Of a stretch of 64,000 nt of DNA, positions 29,574 to 39,915 are shown piece after piece. Source of the DNA: Motilimonas pumila (GTDB lineage: Bacteria; Pseudomonadota; Gammaproteobacteria; Enterobacterales; CBDFNC01); NCBI RefSeq assembly GCF_003596335.1, contig NZ_QZCH01000022.1, positions 17,501 through 81,500 on the forward strand, written 5' to 3'. The translations under genes and the position numbers were made by a program. Within the stretch, counting starts at the first letter, position 1; every line of letters begins with the position of its first letter. The notes beneath the pieces are model-generated. The model made no database searches, was not told where the DNA came from, and saw only the letters and a program-made list of their open reading frames with translations.

Positions 29574-30304
29574 GTTTTATTGTGGTGATCCCGGCGCGTT
29601 ATCAATCCACTCGCTTACCCGGTAAGCCACTGTTGGAGATTGGTGGTAAAGCCATGGTGCAACACGTGGTGGACAAAGCCAGAGAAAGTGGCGCTGATCG
29701 CGTCATTGTGGCAACGGATGATGCTCGTATTGCTGATGCCGTTGACTGTGAAGTGTGCATGACGGCGGCGGAACATGAATCGGGAACTGAGCGTTTGGCT
29801 GAAGTTGTCAGCCAGCTGGAATTTGCTGACGATGCCATTGTGGTAAACGTGCAAGGGGACGAACCGTTTATCCCAGCTGACAATATTCGCCAAGTGGCGG
29901 ATAACTTAGCCAAGGCCAGCTTAGCTAAAATGGCTACCTTGTCTACCCCTTTGACCGAAAACGGCGATGTATTTAACCCTAACGCGGTGAAGGTGGTCAC
30001 TGATCATCAAGGCTATGCGCTGTATTTTAGCCGCGCAACGATTCCTTGGAATAGAGACGAATACCCGGACAAGGTTTCCCCTCAAGCCGTGCAAAGGCAT
30101 ATTGGCATTTATGCTTACCGTGCAGGTTTTATCAGCGAGTACATTAAACTGGCTGTATCGCCCCTCGAACAAATTGAAAAGCTAGAGCAATTACGGGTGC
30201 TGTGGCATGGTGAGAAAATTCATGTAGCACCGGCGTTAGTCCGCCCAGAAGCAGGGATAGATACGCCGGAAGATCTGAAACGTGCAAGGCAGTTCGTCAC
30301 TTAG
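29570..30304 (+). CDS. kdsB: 3-deoxy-manno-octulosonate cytidylyltransferase KdsB
   Basis: 244 residues. It activates KDO to CMP-KDO for the LPS inner core. [15 protein letters not shown] (near 6–20), [15 protein letters not shown] and the C-terminal AGIDTPEDL are all conserved. It ends the msbA–lpxK–ycaR–kdsB operon. Confidence 0.97.
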   Translation: MSFIVVIPARYQSTRLPGKPLLEIGGKAMVQHVVDKARESGADRVIVATDDARIADAVDCEVCMTAAEHESGTERLAEVVSQLEFADDAIVVNVQGDEPFIPADNIRQVADNLAKASLAKMATLSTPLTENGDVFNPNAVKVVTDHQGYALYFSRATIPWNRDEYPDKVSPQAVQRHIGIYAYRAGFISEYIKLAVSPLEQIEKLEQLRVLWHGEKIHVAPALVRPEAGIDTPEDLKRARQFVT

Positions 30305-30341
30305 ATGACGGTGCGTGTTCGCTCCAGTTGCTCGCTAACTA

Positions 30342-30375
30342 ACGGCCTTACTCAGCCATGGCCGAGTAAGGCCGT
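30342..30375. repeat. perfect 12-bp inverted repeat between kdsB and the DUF4377 gene
   Basis: ACGGCCTTACTC (30342–30353) and GAGTAAGGCCGT (30364–30375) pair exactly around a 10-nt loop holding CCATGG. It sits between two convergent genes. No T-run follows on either strand, so it would be an atypical bidirectional terminator. Confidence 0.7.
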
Positions 30376-30392
30376 CGTGTCAATCTCACCAG

Positions 30393-30725
30393 TTAATCGA
30401 TGCGCTTTAGTGGCAGCTTACTGATAACTTTTACCAAACTGTATTGAATCGATGATGCATCCGCTGGCGGATTGTCTACCTTTTGTTGACTTACTTGCAG
30501 TTGATATTGATAACCTGGCTGGTAATCAAAACCTTCAATCTGACCGTAAAAAGATTGCCACTCTTGCGTGTCAGGTGTTTTCACTAACATGCACGTCGCT
30601 TTACCCGCGCCAGCATCACATTCGTGGGTGGAGGCATTTACATACATCAGGTTTTGCGACGTCAAAGGCGCTGAAGAACAAGCAGCTAACACTAGAGCTG
30701 CGGGTAGCAAGGCAAATAACTTCAT
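30393..30725 (-). CDS. DUF4377 lipoprotein
   Basis: 110 residues. The lipobox LAAC (Cys16) ends a short signal peptide. The rest matches the DUF4377 pattern: CDAGAGKATCMLVK with two cysteines, QEWQSFYGQIEGFDYQPGYQYQLQV and NPPADASSIQYSLVKV. This family resembles HslJ/META-neighbour domains; function unknown. The gltA terminator lies just upstream, so it probably has its own promoter or depends on read-through from gltA. Confidence 0.8.
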   Translation of the reverse strand: MKLFALLPAALVLAACSSAPLTSQNLMYVNASTHECDAGAGKATCMLVKTPDTQEWQSFYGQIEGFDYQPGYQYQLQVSQQKVDNPPADASSIQYSLVKVISKLPLKRID

Positions 30726-30734
30726 GTTTTCTCC

Positions 30735-30765
30735 ATAAAAAAAGAGGTCATAATGACCTCTTTTC
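30735..30765 (-). terminator. terminator of gltA
   Basis: AGAGGTCAT / ATGACCTCT with a 1-nt loop (30743–30761). On the minus strand a T7 tract follows. Lies 29 bases past the gltA stop. Confidence 0.9.
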
Positions 30766-30793
30766 AGTTTAGATGTTTATTTTAATACTGCTA

Positions 30794-32083
30794 TTATTCA
30801 CGTTCTTCGATTGAAGAAAAATCCCGTGAATTGTGACCAGTATACAGCTGGCGAGGACGACCAATTTTTTGTCCAGGCTGGCTTAACATTTCATTCCAGT
30901 GTGCAATCCAACCCACTGTACGTGCCATCGCAAAGATAACCGTAAACATAGAAGTAGGAATGCCCATCGCTTTAAGAATGATGCCTGAGTAGAAGTCTAC
31001 GTTAGGGTAAAGCTTCTTCTCTACGAAGTAAGGGTCTTCTAGTGCAATTTGCTCAAGTTTCATCGCTACGTCAAGTAGTGGATCTTGAATATTTAGCTCA
31101 GACAATACTTCATGACAAGTTTCACGCATTACCGTTGCGCGAGGGTCATGGTTTTTGTAAACACGGTGACCAAAGCCCATTAGGCGGAATGGGTCAGACT
31201 TGTCTTTAGCACGGGCAACATATTCGTCGATGCGATCAACGCTGCCAATTTCTTCAAGCATGTTTAGACACGCTTCGTTAGCACCGCCGTGTGCTGGGCC
31301 CCAAAGAGACGCAATACCTGCTGCGATACACGCGAACGGGTTAGCACCAGATGAACCAGCTAGACGTACGGTAGACGTAGAAGCATTTTGCTCGTGGTCT
31401 GCATGAAGAATAAGAATGCGATCCATGGCTTTTTCAAGCACAGGGTTAACCACATACTCTTCACAAGGCACTGCAAACATCATGTGTAAGAAGTTGCCTG
31501 CATAGCCTAGATCGTTACGTGGGTATACAAACGGTTGACCGTTTGAGTACTTGTAACTCATTGCTGCTAGCGTAGGCATCTTTGAAATTAGACGGTAAGC
31601 CGCAATTTCACGATGACGAGCATCTGAGATGTCTAAAGAATCATGGTAGAAGGCAGAAAGCGCACCCGTAACGCCACACATAATGGCCATTGGGTGTGAA
31701 TCTCTACGGAAACCTGAGAAAAAGTCTGTTAACTGCTCATGTACCATAGTGTGGTGCATGACAACACGATGAAAATCATCGAATTCTTTGCGGCTTGGCG
31801 CTTCGCCATTTAACAGAATGTAACAAACTTCTAGGTAATCAGATTTTTTCGCTAATTGATCGATTGGGTAACCGCGGTGTAGTAGTACACCCTTACCGCC
31901 ATCGATGTAAGTGATTTCTGATTCACACGAAGCTGTTGCTAAAAAACCAGGGTCGAAAGTGAAATATCCGTGTCCACCTAGACCGCGTACGTCAAGTACG
32001 CTGTGACCTGCTGCTGCTTCTAGAATTGGCAGCTCGATAGGCTCCTGGCCTGGTAGATGTAAAGTGGCTTTTTGACCAGCCAT
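30794..32083 (-). CDS. gltA: citrate synthase (type II)
   Basis: 429 residues. It condenses acetyl-CoA and oxaloacetate to citrate, the entry step of the TCA cycle. Catalytic regions [14 protein letters not shown] and [15 protein letters not shown] are intact. The N-terminal β-domain of the NADH-regulated type II enzymes is present. SD AAGGAG precedes the ATG. Divergent from sdhCDAB, as in E. coli. Confidence 0.97.
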   Translation of the reverse strand: MAGQKATLHLPGQEPIELPILEAAAGHSVLDVRGLGGHGYFTFDPGFLATASCESEITYIDGGKGVLLHRGYPIDQLAKKSDYLEVCYILLNGEAPSRKEFDDFHRVVMHHTMVHEQLTDFFSGFRRDSHPMAIMCGVTGALSAFYHDSLDISDARHREIAAYRLISKMPTLAAMSYKYSNGQPFVYPRNDLGYAGNFLHMMFAVPCEEYVVNPVLEKAMDRILILHADHEQNASTSTVRLAGSSGANPFACIAAGIASLWGPAHGGANEACLNMLEEIGSVDRIDEYVARAKDKSDPFRLMGFGHRVYKNHDPRATVMRETCHEVLSELNIQDPLLDVAMKLEQIALEDPYFVEKKLYPNVDFYSGIILKAMGIPTSMFTVIFAMARTVGWIAHWNEMLSQPGQKIGRPRQLYTGHNSRDFSSIEERE

Positions 32084-32135
32084 AGCACGTCTCCTTTGCT
32101 CTTATTATGCGAGTCGGAATAACAAACGCTGCCCA

Positions 32136-32164
32136 TTTCTACAGATCTAAAGGGCATTTGTCAA
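32136..32164 (-). promoter_or_regulatory. predicted σ70 promoter of gltA
   Basis: On the minus strand TTGACA (32164–32159), a 17-base spacer and TAGAAA (32141–32136). It lies about 50 bases upstream of the gltA ATG. Confidence 0.55.
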
Positions 32165-32257
32165 TTTTGTTGGTGTTATATAATTGGGATGTTAATGAAA
32201 AAATGAGTGCTGGTTACGATTTTTTGACACAAACTTATTCAATTTGTTGAAACTTGA

Positions 32258-32286
32258 TTGTAAAAGCATTTTGGTCTACTTATAAT
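32258..32286 (+). promoter_or_regulatory. predicted σ70 promoter of sdhCDAB–suc
   Basis: TTGTAA (32258–32263), a 17-base spacer and a consensus TATAAT (32281–32286). It leaves a leader of about 160 bases before sdhC, long enough for post-transcriptional control. Confidence 0.6.
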
Positions 32287-32455
32287 GGCGACGAGGTCTC
32301 CGGTAGGTTTAAATGCTGATATTTTGGTGTTTCATCGGTGGTTGTTGGTAACGCTACCTTTGGATGAATGTTAAATTATTGCAACATGCATTTAACAAGC
32401 CAGATGTTCCAGAGACCGTACAACATAACTAAAATGAAAAGCTCAATGGAGCTGA

Positions 32456-32842
32456 GTGGGCAACACTGTGAAAAAGCAAAGACCTGTAAACCTCGACCTA
32501 CAGACAATTCGCTTTCCTGTAACAGCCATCGCATCTATTTTACACCGTGTGTCTGGTGTGATTGTGTATGTGTCACTGGCAATTTTGCTAGCCTTGTTAG
32601 CAGAATCGCTGGGCTCAAAGGAAGGGTTTGATAACGTAGCTAGCCTAGCGGATAGCTTTCTAATTAAATTCGTACTTTGGGGCATCTTGACTGCCTTGGC
32701 ATACCATATCGTCGTTGGCATCCGCCATATGATCATGGACCTAGGTTACTGGGAAGAACTAGAGTCTGGTACACAAAGCGCGAAAGTAAGTTTCGTTATC
32801 GCAATCATCTTGTCACTACTAGCGGGGATATTGGTATGGTAA
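32456..32842 (+). CDS. sdhC: succinate dehydrogenase cytochrome b556 subunit
   Basis: 128 residues from GTG at 32456 with GGAG 4 bases upstream. This gives MGNTVKKQRPVNLDLQTIRF, closely parallel to the E. coli start; a GTG at 32468 would be too far from the SD. Three TMs. ASILHRVSG supplies quinone-site residues and AYHIVVGIRHM the haem-ligand helix. Overlaps sdhD by 7 bases. Confidence 0.95.
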   Translation: MGNTVKKQRPVNLDLQTIRFPVTAIASILHRVSGVIVYVSLAILLALLAESLGSKEGFDNVASLADSFLIKFVLWGILTALAYHIVVGIRHMIMDLGYWEELESGTQSAKVSFVIAIILSLLAGILVW

Positions 32843-33180
32843 AATCTGTCTCTGGCTTAGGACGCAATGGTGTTCACGATTTTGTTCTGATCCGCGCATC
32901 CGCCATCATTCTTACGCTATATACCCTGTATCTGGTTGGCTTCGTTGCCACCAACGATATTACCTATGAAACTTGGCAAGCATTCTTCTCTGGTATTTGC
33001 ACCAAAGCATTCACCATGTTGGCCCTTGTCGCCATGCTGATCCACGCTTGGATCGGAACTTGGCAAGTTCTCACAGATTACATCAAGTGCGCTAAACTTC
33101 GCGGCTTGCTGCAGTTTGTGCTGGTTTCTATCGCCTTCATCTATACGTTTGTTGGCTTTTCAGTGTTGTGGGGTGTGTAG
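32836..33180 (+). CDS. sdhD: succinate dehydrogenase membrane anchor subunit
   Basis: 114 residues from the ATG at 32836, which overlaps the end of sdhC by 7 bases. A longer frame upstream is antiparallel to family length and is rejected. Three TMs; [15 protein letters not shown] holds the conserved haem/quinone region. Length matches E. coli SdhD (115). Confidence 0.94.
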   Translation: MVKSVSGLGRNGVHDFVLIRASAIILTLYTLYLVGFVATNDITYETWQAFFSGICTKAFTMLALVAMLIHAWIGTWQVLTDYIKCAKLRGLLQFVLVSIAFIYTFVGFSVLWGV

Positions 33181-34946
33181 TGAGTATTCCAGTTCGCGAA
33201 TTTGACGCCGTAGTCATCGGCGCAGGTGGTGCAGGCATGCGTGCCGCGCTGCAAATATCTAAAGAAGGTAAGAGCTGTGCGCTGTTATCTAAAGTTTTCC
33301 CAACTCGCTCTCATACAGTATCTGCGCAAGGTGGTATCACAGTAGCGCTGGGCAATGCCCACAAAGATAACTGGGAGTGGCACATGTACGATACCGTTAA
33401 AGGTTCGGATTATATCGGTGACCAAGACGCAATCGAATACATGTGTAAAACCGGCCCTGAAGCCATTACTGAATTAGAGAACATGGGTCTGCCATTCTCT
33501 CGTTTTGAAAATGGTCGCGTTTATCAGCGTCCATTCGGTGGCCAGTCGAAAGAATTTGGTGGTGAGCAAGCGGCGCGAACGGCGGCGGCTGCTGACCGAA
33601 CAGGTCATGCACTCTTGCATACCCTGTACCAGCAAAATGTAAAAAACCAAACCACGGTTTTCTCTGAGTGGTACGCCTTAGATTTAGTCAAAAATGAAGA
33701 TGGCGCGGTCGTTGGCTGTACTGCTATCGACATTGAATCTGGCGAAGTGGTTTACTTCAAATCTAAAGCCACTGTGCTTGCGACCGGTGGTGCAGGGCGT
33801 ATCTACGCTTCGACTACTAATGCGCATATTAACACAGGTGACGGCGTTGGCATGGCCGTGCGCGCTGGCGTGCCAGTGCAAGACATGGAAATGTGGCAAT
33901 TCCACCCAACGGGCATCGCCGGTGCGGGTGTACTTGTGACTGAAGGTTGTCGTGGTGAAGGCGGTTACCTGCTTAACAAAGACGGTGAGCGCTTTATGGA
34001 ACGTTATGCGCCAAATGCTAAAGACTTAGCAGGCCGTGACGTAGTTGCTCGCTCTATCATGATTGAGATTCGTGAAGGCCGTGGTTGTGATGGTCCTTGG
34101 GGTCCTCACGCTAAGCTGAAATTGGATCACCTTGGTAAAGAGATGCTCGAGTCTAAACTGCCGGGTATTTGTGAACTATCACGTACTTTTGCTCACGTGG
34201 ATCCGGTAAAAGAGCCTATTCCAGTCATCCCAACTTGTCATTATATGATGGGTGGCCTGCCGACTCGTGTTACTGGCCAAGTACTTAAGCAAGACGCTGA
34301 AGGTAATGACATTGATGTAACCGGTTTGTTTGCCGTCGGTGAAATTGCCAGCGTATCAGTACACGGTGCCAACCGCCTTGGCGGTAACTCACTGCTTGAT
34401 CTAGTGGTATTTGGTCGTGCGGCAGGTCAGCACCTAGGTAAAGCGTTAGACCAACTGCAAGACGTTAAAGATGCTCGTCCACAAGACGTTGATGCGGCGC
34501 TTGCTCGTTTCAATCGTTGGGAAAGTGGTGAAGGCACTGAAGATCCAGTGCAAATCAAAAAAGACATGCAAATGTGTATGCAGAAGAATTTCTCGGTATT
34601 CCGTGAAGGTGACTCTATGGCTGAAGGCTTGCAAGAATTGAAAGAGATTCGCGAGCGCCTCAAGAACGCTAAACTGGATGACACCAGTTCTGAGTTTAAT
34701 ACCCAGCGCATCGAATGTTTAGAGTTAGATAACCTAATGGAAACGGCTTATGCGACTGCATTAGCGGCCAACTTCCGTACTGAAAGCCGTGGTGCTCATA
34801 GCCGATTTGACTTCCCAGATCGTGATGACGCTAACTGGCTATATCACTCTATCTATAACCCTGAGACAGAAGAAATGGTGAAACGTGACGTCAACATGAC
34901 GCCAGTCCACCGTGATGCTTTTGAACCAAAAGTTAGAACTTACTAA
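33180..34946 (+). CDS. sdhA: succinate dehydrogenase flavoprotein subunit
   Basis: 588 residues from the GTG at 33180, identical in length to E. coli SdhA. This GTG shares its first base with the sdhD stop; the alternative upstream GTG adds a non-family MGCV. FAD motif [14 protein letters not shown], covalent-FAD region [11 protein letters not shown], and catalytic HPTGI and [13 protein letters not shown] are all present. Oxidises succinate to fumarate. Confidence 0.97.
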   Translation: MSIPVREFDAVVIGAGGAGMRAALQISKEGKSCALLSKVFPTRSHTVSAQGGITVALGNAHKDNWEWHMYDTVKGSDYIGDQDAIEYMCKTGPEAITELENMGLPFSRFENGRVYQRPFGGQSKEFGGEQAARTAAAADRTGHALLHTLYQQNVKNQTTVFSEWYALDLVKNEDGAVVGCTAIDIESGEVVYFKSKATVLATGGAGRIYASTTNAHINTGDGVGMAVRAGVPVQDMEMWQFHPTGIAGAGVLVTEGCRGEGGYLLNKDGERFMERYAPNAKDLAGRDVVARSIMIEIREGRGCDGPWGPHAKLKLDHLGKEMLESKLPGICELSRTFAHVDPVKEPIPVIPTCHYMMGGLPTRVTGQVLKQDAEGNDIDVTGLFAVGEIASVSVHGANRLGGNSLLDLVVFGRAAGQHLGKALDQLQDVKDARPQDVDAALARFNRWESGEGTEDPVQIKKDMQMCMQKNFSVFREGDSMAEGLQELKEIRERLKNAKLDDTSSEFNTQRIECLELDNLMETAYATALAANFRTESRGAHSRFDFPDRDDANWLYHSIYNPETEEMVKRDVNMTPVHRDAFEPKVRTY

Positions 34947-34958
34947 GGGGTTATTCAG

Positions 34959-35672
34959 ATGAAAGTAGATTTTTCTGTATACAGATATAACCCAGATGTT
35001 GATAGCTCACCTTACATGAAGGATTACTCGTTAAACCTTGATGAAGGTTCTGACATCATGGTGTTAGACGCGTTATTGCTGTTAAAAGAACAAGATCCAA
35101 CGCTATCTTTCCGTCGTTCATGTCGTGAAGGTGTATGTGGCTCAGACGGCATTAACATGAATGGTAAAAACGGTTTAGCGTGTATCACGCCATTGTCTGA
35201 CCTTTCGGGTAAAGGCAAAATTGTGATCCGTCCATTGCCTGGTTTGCCCGTTGTGCGTGACTTGGTCATTGATATGACGCAGTTCTTTACGCAATATGAA
35301 AAGATCAAACCGTTCCTTATCAATGATAGCAAGATCCCACCTGCCGGTGAGAACTTACAGTCACCTGAAGAGCGTGCCAAGTTAGATGGTTTATACGAGT
35401 GTATTTTATGTGCTTGTTGTTCCACTTCTTGTCCTTCGTTCTGGTGGAACCCTGACAAGTTCATTGGGCCTGCGGGTTTGCTAGCGGCTTACCGCTTCTT
35501 AATTGACAGCCGTGATACCGCGACTGACGAGCGCTTAGCGGATCTTGATGACGCGTTCAGCGTATTTCGTTGCCACGGCATCATGAACTGTGTCAGCGTG
35601 TGTCCAAAAGGGTTAAACCCAACAAAAGCCATCGGCCACATCAAGTCGATGTTACTAAACAAGGCTGTTTAG
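34959..35672 (+). CDS. sdhB: succinate dehydrogenase iron–sulfur subunit
   Basis: 237 residues. Cysteine motifs for all three clusters are present: SCREGVCGSDG for [2Fe-2S], CILCACCSTSCP for [4Fe-4S], and CHGIMNCVSVCPKG for [3Fe-4S]. It links SdhA to quinone in SdhCD. SD AAGGGG before the ATG. A terminator follows before sucA. Confidence 0.97.
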   Translation: MKVDFSVYRYNPDVDSSPYMKDYSLNLDEGSDIMVLDALLLLKEQDPTLSFRRSCREGVCGSDGINMNGKNGLACITPLSDLSGKGKIVIRPLPGLPVVRDLVIDMTQFFTQYEKIKPFLINDSKIPPAGENLQSPEERAKLDGLYECILCACCSTSCPSFWWNPDKFIGPAGLLAAYRFLIDSRDTATDERLADLDDAFSVFRCHGIMNCVSVCPKGLNPTKAIGHIKSMLLNKAV

Positions 35673-35712
35673 TAGAACTGTTACCTAACTCTATGTTTCG
35701 TAGCACAAACTA

Positions 35713-35745
35713 AATAGTCATCTCTATCGAGATGGCTATTTTTTT
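35713..35745 (+). terminator. terminator between sdhB and sucA
   Basis: AATAGTCATCTC / GAGATGGCTATT with one G·U pair and a 4-nt loop, followed by T5. Probably partial, since sucA has no strong promoter of its own in the 68 bases that follow. Confidence 0.8.
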
Positions 35746-35813
35746 GGTACAAAGTAATTTCAGGAACCTGGCCCTTGGCCGGTTTGCCCAAGAAGTATAA
35801 TAAGGGAAAATTA

Positions 35814-38627
35814 ATGCAAAACAGCGTGATGAAAGCCTGGCTAGAATCTTCTCACCTGGCTGGTGCTAATGCGGCTTACATTGAAGAGCTGTATGAAACC
35901 TATCTGCAAGACCCTATGGCTGTTGACGCTAACTGGCGTGGCATCTTCGACGATCTTCCTGCCCTTGAAAATGTTCAAGCTGAGCAGGCGCATTCAGATA
36001 TTATTGAAGAGTTTCGCCGACTAGCAAAATCTCCTAAACGTTTTACAGCGCCATCTGGCGAAATGCACAACGATGCTAAGCAAGTAAAAGTACTACAGCT
36101 TATCAACGCTTATCGATTCCGTGGTCACCAACAAGCACAACTTGATCCGCTAAGACTTTGGCAGCGTGAACCTGTGCGTGAGCTTGACCCATTTTTCCAC
36201 GATTTAGAAGGCGCCGATTTCGACGCGAGTTTCAACGTAGGCTCTTACGCGGCTGGCAACGAAACCATGGTACTTAAAGACTTGGTTGAATCGTTGAAGC
36301 GCACATATTGTGGTTCGGTAGGTGCTGAGTACATGCACATTACCAACACGGAGCAAAAACGTTGGATTCAAAATCGCCTTGAGTCTTGTGAAAGTAAACC
36401 TTCGTTTAGTGAAGATGCCAAAGTCCGCTTCTTAGAAGGGTTATCTGCCGCTGAAGGCCTCGAAAAATACATTGGCTCAAAATTCCCGGGTGCTAAGCGT
36501 TTCTCCCTAGAAGGTGGCGATAGCTTCGTACCTATGGTGAAAGAACTCATTCGCCGCTCAGGTGAGCAGGGTGCCAAAGAAGTTGTAATCGGCATGGCTC
36601 ACCGCGGTCGCTTGAATATGCTAGTGAACGTATTGGGTAAAAAAGCCGGTGACCTATTTGATGAATTCGCGGGCAAGAAAATCCATGATGACAGCGCGGG
36701 TGACGTAAAATATCACCAAGGCTTTAGCTCAGATTTTGCGACTCCGGGTGGCGACGTTCACTTGGCTTTGGCCTTTAACCCGTCTCACTTAGAAATCGTT
36801 AACCCTGTAGTGTTAGGTTCAGTACGTGCTCGTCAAGAGCGCCTTGGTTGTGAAGATGGCTCTTCTGTAGTGCCAATCACGGTACACGGTGACTCTGCCA
36901 TTGCTGGTCAAGGTGTGGTGCAAGAAACTTTTAACATGTCACAAGCACGGGCATTTAAAGTGGGCGGTACCATTCGCATTGTTATCAATAACCAAATTGG
37001 TTTCACAACTTCTAACCCTGAAGATACCCGTTCAACCATGTATTGTACGGATATTGCGAAAATGGTGCAGGCGCCTATTTTCCACGTCAATGCTGACGAT
37101 CCTGAAGCCGTTATCTTTGTAACTCAGATTGCCCTTGATTTCCGTAACACCTTCAATCGCGACGTAGTGATTGACCTTGTGTGTTACCGTCGTCATGGTC
37201 ATAACGAAGCGGATGAGCCGAATGCGACTCAGCCGTTGATGTACCAAAAAATTAAAAAGCACCCAACGCCGCGTAGTATCTACGCTGACCAATTGGTCAA
37301 CGAAGGGGTGGTTGATAAAGTTCGCGCTAAAGCTATTTCAAGTGACTACCGCGATGCCTTAGACAAAGGCGATTGTGTGGTAGACGAATGGCGCCCAATG
37401 CAAAAGCATTCGGTTGACTGGACGCCTTACCTGAAACACGACTGGGATACGCCATACGATAGCCATTACCCGATTGAGCATTTAAAAGAGTTGGGTGAGA
37501 AGGTCTGTCAGTATCCGGAAGAGCATAAGCTGCATTCCCGTGTTAATAAAATTTACCAAGATCGCGTCGCCATGGTGCGCGGTGAGAAAATGATAGATTG
37601 GGGGTTTGCTGAAACACTGGCTTACGCCACCATTCTTGATAGCCAATACAATGTGCGTATTGTGGGACAAGACTCCGGTCGTGGTACCTTCTTCCACCGT
37701 CATTCTGTGTTACACAATCAGACTGATGCGAGCACCTACATGCCACTGCGTCATATGAAAGATGACCAAGGCCGCATCGATATCTACGACTCGGTATTGT
37801 CGGAAGAAGCAGTATTGGCATTTGAATACGGATACTCTACCGCTGAGCCAAAAGGTCTAGCAATTTGGGAAGCGCAATTTGGTGATTTCGCCAACGGTGC
37901 CCAAGTCGTATTTGATCAATTCCTCAGCTCTGGTGAGCAAAAGTGGGGCCGCATGTGTGGTTTAACATTATTGTTACCTCACGGTTACGAAGGTCAAGGC
38001 CCAGAGCACTCGTCTGCTCGTTTAGAACGTTACTTACAGCTTTGTGCAGAGCATAATATGCAAGTTGTAGTGCCTTCAACGCCGGCGCAAGTGTTCCAAA
38101 TGTTACGTCGTCAAGTTGTGCGCCCAATGCGTCGCCCACTGATTGTGATGTCTCCTAAGTCTTTGCTGCGTCATCCGTTAGCGGTTTCGAGCTTGGATGA
38201 GCTTGCAAATGGTCGTTTCTTCAACGCAATTGACGAAATTGATGATCTTGATCCCAAACAAGTCAATCGGGTAGTGATGTGTAGTGGTAAAGTCTATTAC
38301 GATTTGCTCGAACAAAGACGTAACAAAGAATTAACGAATGTTGCGATAGTGCGCATCGAGCAGCTTTACCCATTCCCGTTGGAAGAAGTAAGCGAAATCT
38401 TTGAGCAATATCAACACGTGAAAGATTTTGTTTGGTGTCAGGAAGAGCCACAAAACCAAGGCGCTTGGTATTGTAGCCAGCACCATTTCAGAACTGTAAT
38501 TCCGCAAGATGCTAGCTTAACGTACACAGGTCGAGCCGCATCAGCCTCTCCAGCAGTGGGTTACATCTCTGTGCATTTAAAACAACAAAAAGCGTTAGTG
38601 AATGACGCACTTGGTCTAGAAGAATAA
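35814..38627 (+). CDS. sucA: 2-oxoglutarate dehydrogenase E1 component
   Basis: 937 residues from the ATG at 35814, which follows AAGGG; the open frame extends 13 codons upstream but without family sequence. Thiamine-pyrophosphate enzyme that decarboxylates 2-oxoglutarate. GMAHRGRLNML, VHGDSAIAGQGVVQE, and NNQIGFTTS of the TPP/Mg site are conserved; transketolase C-terminal region complete. The N-terminus has the SucB-interacting helix (MKAWLESSHLAG). Confidence 0.97.
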   Translation: MQNSVMKAWLESSHLAGANAAYIEELYETYLQDPMAVDANWRGIFDDLPALENVQAEQAHSDIIEEFRRLAKSPKRFTAPSGEMHNDAKQVKVLQLINAYRFRGHQQAQLDPLRLWQREPVRELDPFFHDLEGADFDASFNVGSYAAGNETMVLKDLVESLKRTYCGSVGAEYMHITNTEQKRWIQNRLESCESKPSFSEDAKVRFLEGLSAAEGLEKYIGSKFPGAKRFSLEGGDSFVPMVKELIRRSGEQGAKEVVIGMAHRGRLNMLVNVLGKKAGDLFDEFAGKKIHDDSAGDVKYHQGFSSDFATPGGDVHLALAFNPSHLEIVNPVVLGSVRARQERLGCEDGSSVVPITVHGDSAIAGQGVVQETFNMSQARAFKVGGTIRIVINNQIGFTTSNPEDTRSTMYCTDIAKMVQAPIFHVNADDPEAVIFVTQIALDFRNTFNRDVVIDLVCYRRHGHNEADEPNATQPLMYQKIKKHPTPRSIYADQLVNEGVVDKVRAKAISSDYRDALDKGDCVVDEWRPMQKHSVDWTPYLKHDWDTPYDSHYPIEHLKELGEKVCQYPEEHKLHSRVNKIYQDRVAMVRGEKMIDWGFAETLAYATILDSQYNVRIVGQDSGRGTFFHRHSVLHNQTDASTYMPLRHMKDDQGRIDIYDSVLSEEAVLAFEYGYSTAEPKGLAIWEAQFGDFANGAQVVFDQFLSSGEQKWGRMCGLTLLLPHGYEGQGPEHSSARLERYLQLCAEHNMQVVVPSTPAQVFQMLRRQVVRPMRRPLIVMSPKSLLRHPLAVSSLDELANGRFFNAIDEIDDLDPKQVNRVVMCSGKVYYDLLEQRRNKELTNVAIVRIEQLYPFPLEEVSEIFEQYQHVKDFVWCQEEPQNQGAWYCSQHHFRTVIPQDASLTYTGRAASASPAVGYISVHLKQQKALVNDALGLEE

Positions 38628-38645
38628 GAGTTTAAGGAAATAGTG

Positions 38646-39827
38646 ATGGCGATTGAAATTTTAGTTCCTGACCTGCCAGAATCCGTCGCTGATGCCACGG
38701 TAGCGACATGGCACGTTCAACCTGGTGAATTTGTTGAGCGTGACGAAATCTTGGTAGACATCGAAACTGACAAAGTGGTACTGGAAGTACCTGCTTCTGA
38801 ATCAGGTATCTTAGAAGCGATTGTAGAAGAAGAAGGTGCGACAGTACTGTCTAAGCAACTGATTGGTCGCTTGCAACCAGGTGAAGCGGCAGATGCGCCT
38901 GCTGAAGCTGCTGCTGAAGAGACACCAGCTGCTGCCCAAGGCACCGCGGATGCAAGTCCTTCTGTGCGCCGTTTAATCAATGAGCTAGGCTTAGATGCTA
39001 GTCAGATTAAAGGCACAGGTAAAGGCGGCGTAATCACCAAAGAAGACGTCGATAACTTCCAAAATGCAAAAGCGGCTCCAGCAGCGGCCAGCGCAAGTGC
39101 TCCAGCGGTTGACGTACCTGTAGCTGCGCGCAGTGAAAAGCGTGTGCCTATGACGCGTCTGCGTAAGCGGATCGCTGAGCGTTTGCTAGAGGCGAAAAAC
39201 TCGACGGCCATGTTGACCACGTTTAACGAAATCAACATGAAGCCAATCATGGACATTCGTAAGCAATACAAAGACGTGTTTGAAGAAAAGCACGGTATTC
39301 GCTTAGGCTTTATGTCTTTCTACATCAAAGCTGTGACAGAAGCGCTGAAACGTTACCCAGAAGTGAATGCTTCGATTGACGGTGACGACATTGTTTACCA
39401 TAACTTCTTTGACGTCAGCATTGCGGTGTCAACGCCGCGTGGTTTGGTGACGCCGGTTCTTCGTGATACCGACACCATGGGCCTTGCTGATATTGAAAAG
39501 AACATTCGTGAGCTTGCTCTTAAAGGTCGTGATGGCAAACTTACCGTTGAAGAAATGATGGGCGGCAACTTCACCGTTACTAACGGCGGTGTATTTGGAT
39601 CATTATTGTCAACGCCTATTATCAACCCGCCACAAGCGGCTATCTTGGGCATGCATAAAATCCAAGAGCGACCAATGGCGGTTGACGGTAAAGTTGAAAT
39701 TTTACCTATGATGTATTTGGCTCTGTCATACGATCATCGCTTGATTGATGGTAAAGAGTCAGTGGGCTTCCTTGTAACAGTGAAAGAGTTATTAGAAGAC
39801 CCAACACGTTTATTACTTGACGTATAA
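38646..39827 (+). CDS. sucB: dihydrolipoyl succinyltransferase (2-OGDH E2)
   Basis: 393 residues from the ATG at 38646, 6 bases after AAGGA; a GTG 3 bases earlier is less well spaced. Lipoyl domain with [11 protein letters not shown] (Lys near 43), Ala/Glu-rich linker, peripheral subunit-binding domain ([23 protein letters not shown]), second linker, and catalytic domain ending [10 protein letters not shown]. Confidence 0.96.
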   Translation: MAIEILVPDLPESVADATVATWHVQPGEFVERDEILVDIETDKVVLEVPASESGILEAIVEEEGATVLSKQLIGRLQPGEAADAPAEAAAEETPAAAQGTADASPSVRRLINELGLDASQIKGTGKGGVITKEDVDNFQNAKAAPAAASASAPAVDVPVAARSEKRVPMTRLRKRIAERLLEAKNSTAMLTTFNEINMKPIMDIRKQYKDVFEEKHGIRLGFMSFYIKAVTEALKRYPEVNASIDGDDIVYHNFFDVSIAVSTPRGLVTPVLRDTDTMGLADIEKNIRELALKGRDGKLTVEEMMGGNFTVTNGGVFGSLLSTPIINPPQAAILGMHKIQERPMAVDGKVEILPMMYLALSYDHRLIDGKESVGFLVTVKELLEDPTRLLLDV

Positions 39828-39844
39828 ACGACATAATTAACCTT

Positions 39845-39866
39845 GGGCCTGATTTTCAGGCCCTTT
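39845..39866 (+). terminator. hairpin between sucB and sucC
   Basis: GGGCCTG / CAGGCCC with a 5-nt loop followed by only TTTCGTT. With such a short T-tract it is more likely an attenuating or processing hairpin than a full stop. Confidence 0.6.
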
Positions 39867-39915
39867 CGTTGGGTGCATTCACCCGGAAACGTAGTCAAAA
39901 GAACGGATAAAACAC

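Larger units (their letters stand above)
32084..32455. other. gltA–sdhC divergent control region
   Basis: 372 bases between the divergent gltA and sdhC starts, with a candidate promoter for each. It is AT-rich in the middle. GTTAATG near 32190 resembles part of an ArcA box, but this is weak. The 87-codon open frame at 32368–32631 overlaps sdhC and is not a gene. Confidence 0.6.

Noticed and set aside
32368..32631. 87-codon open frame before sdhC
   Set aside because: It overlaps sdhC in another frame, and its composition is not protein-like.
32677..32835. N-terminal extension of the sdhD frame
   Set aside because: SdhD family sequence begins at the ATG at 32836; the extension lies within sdhC.
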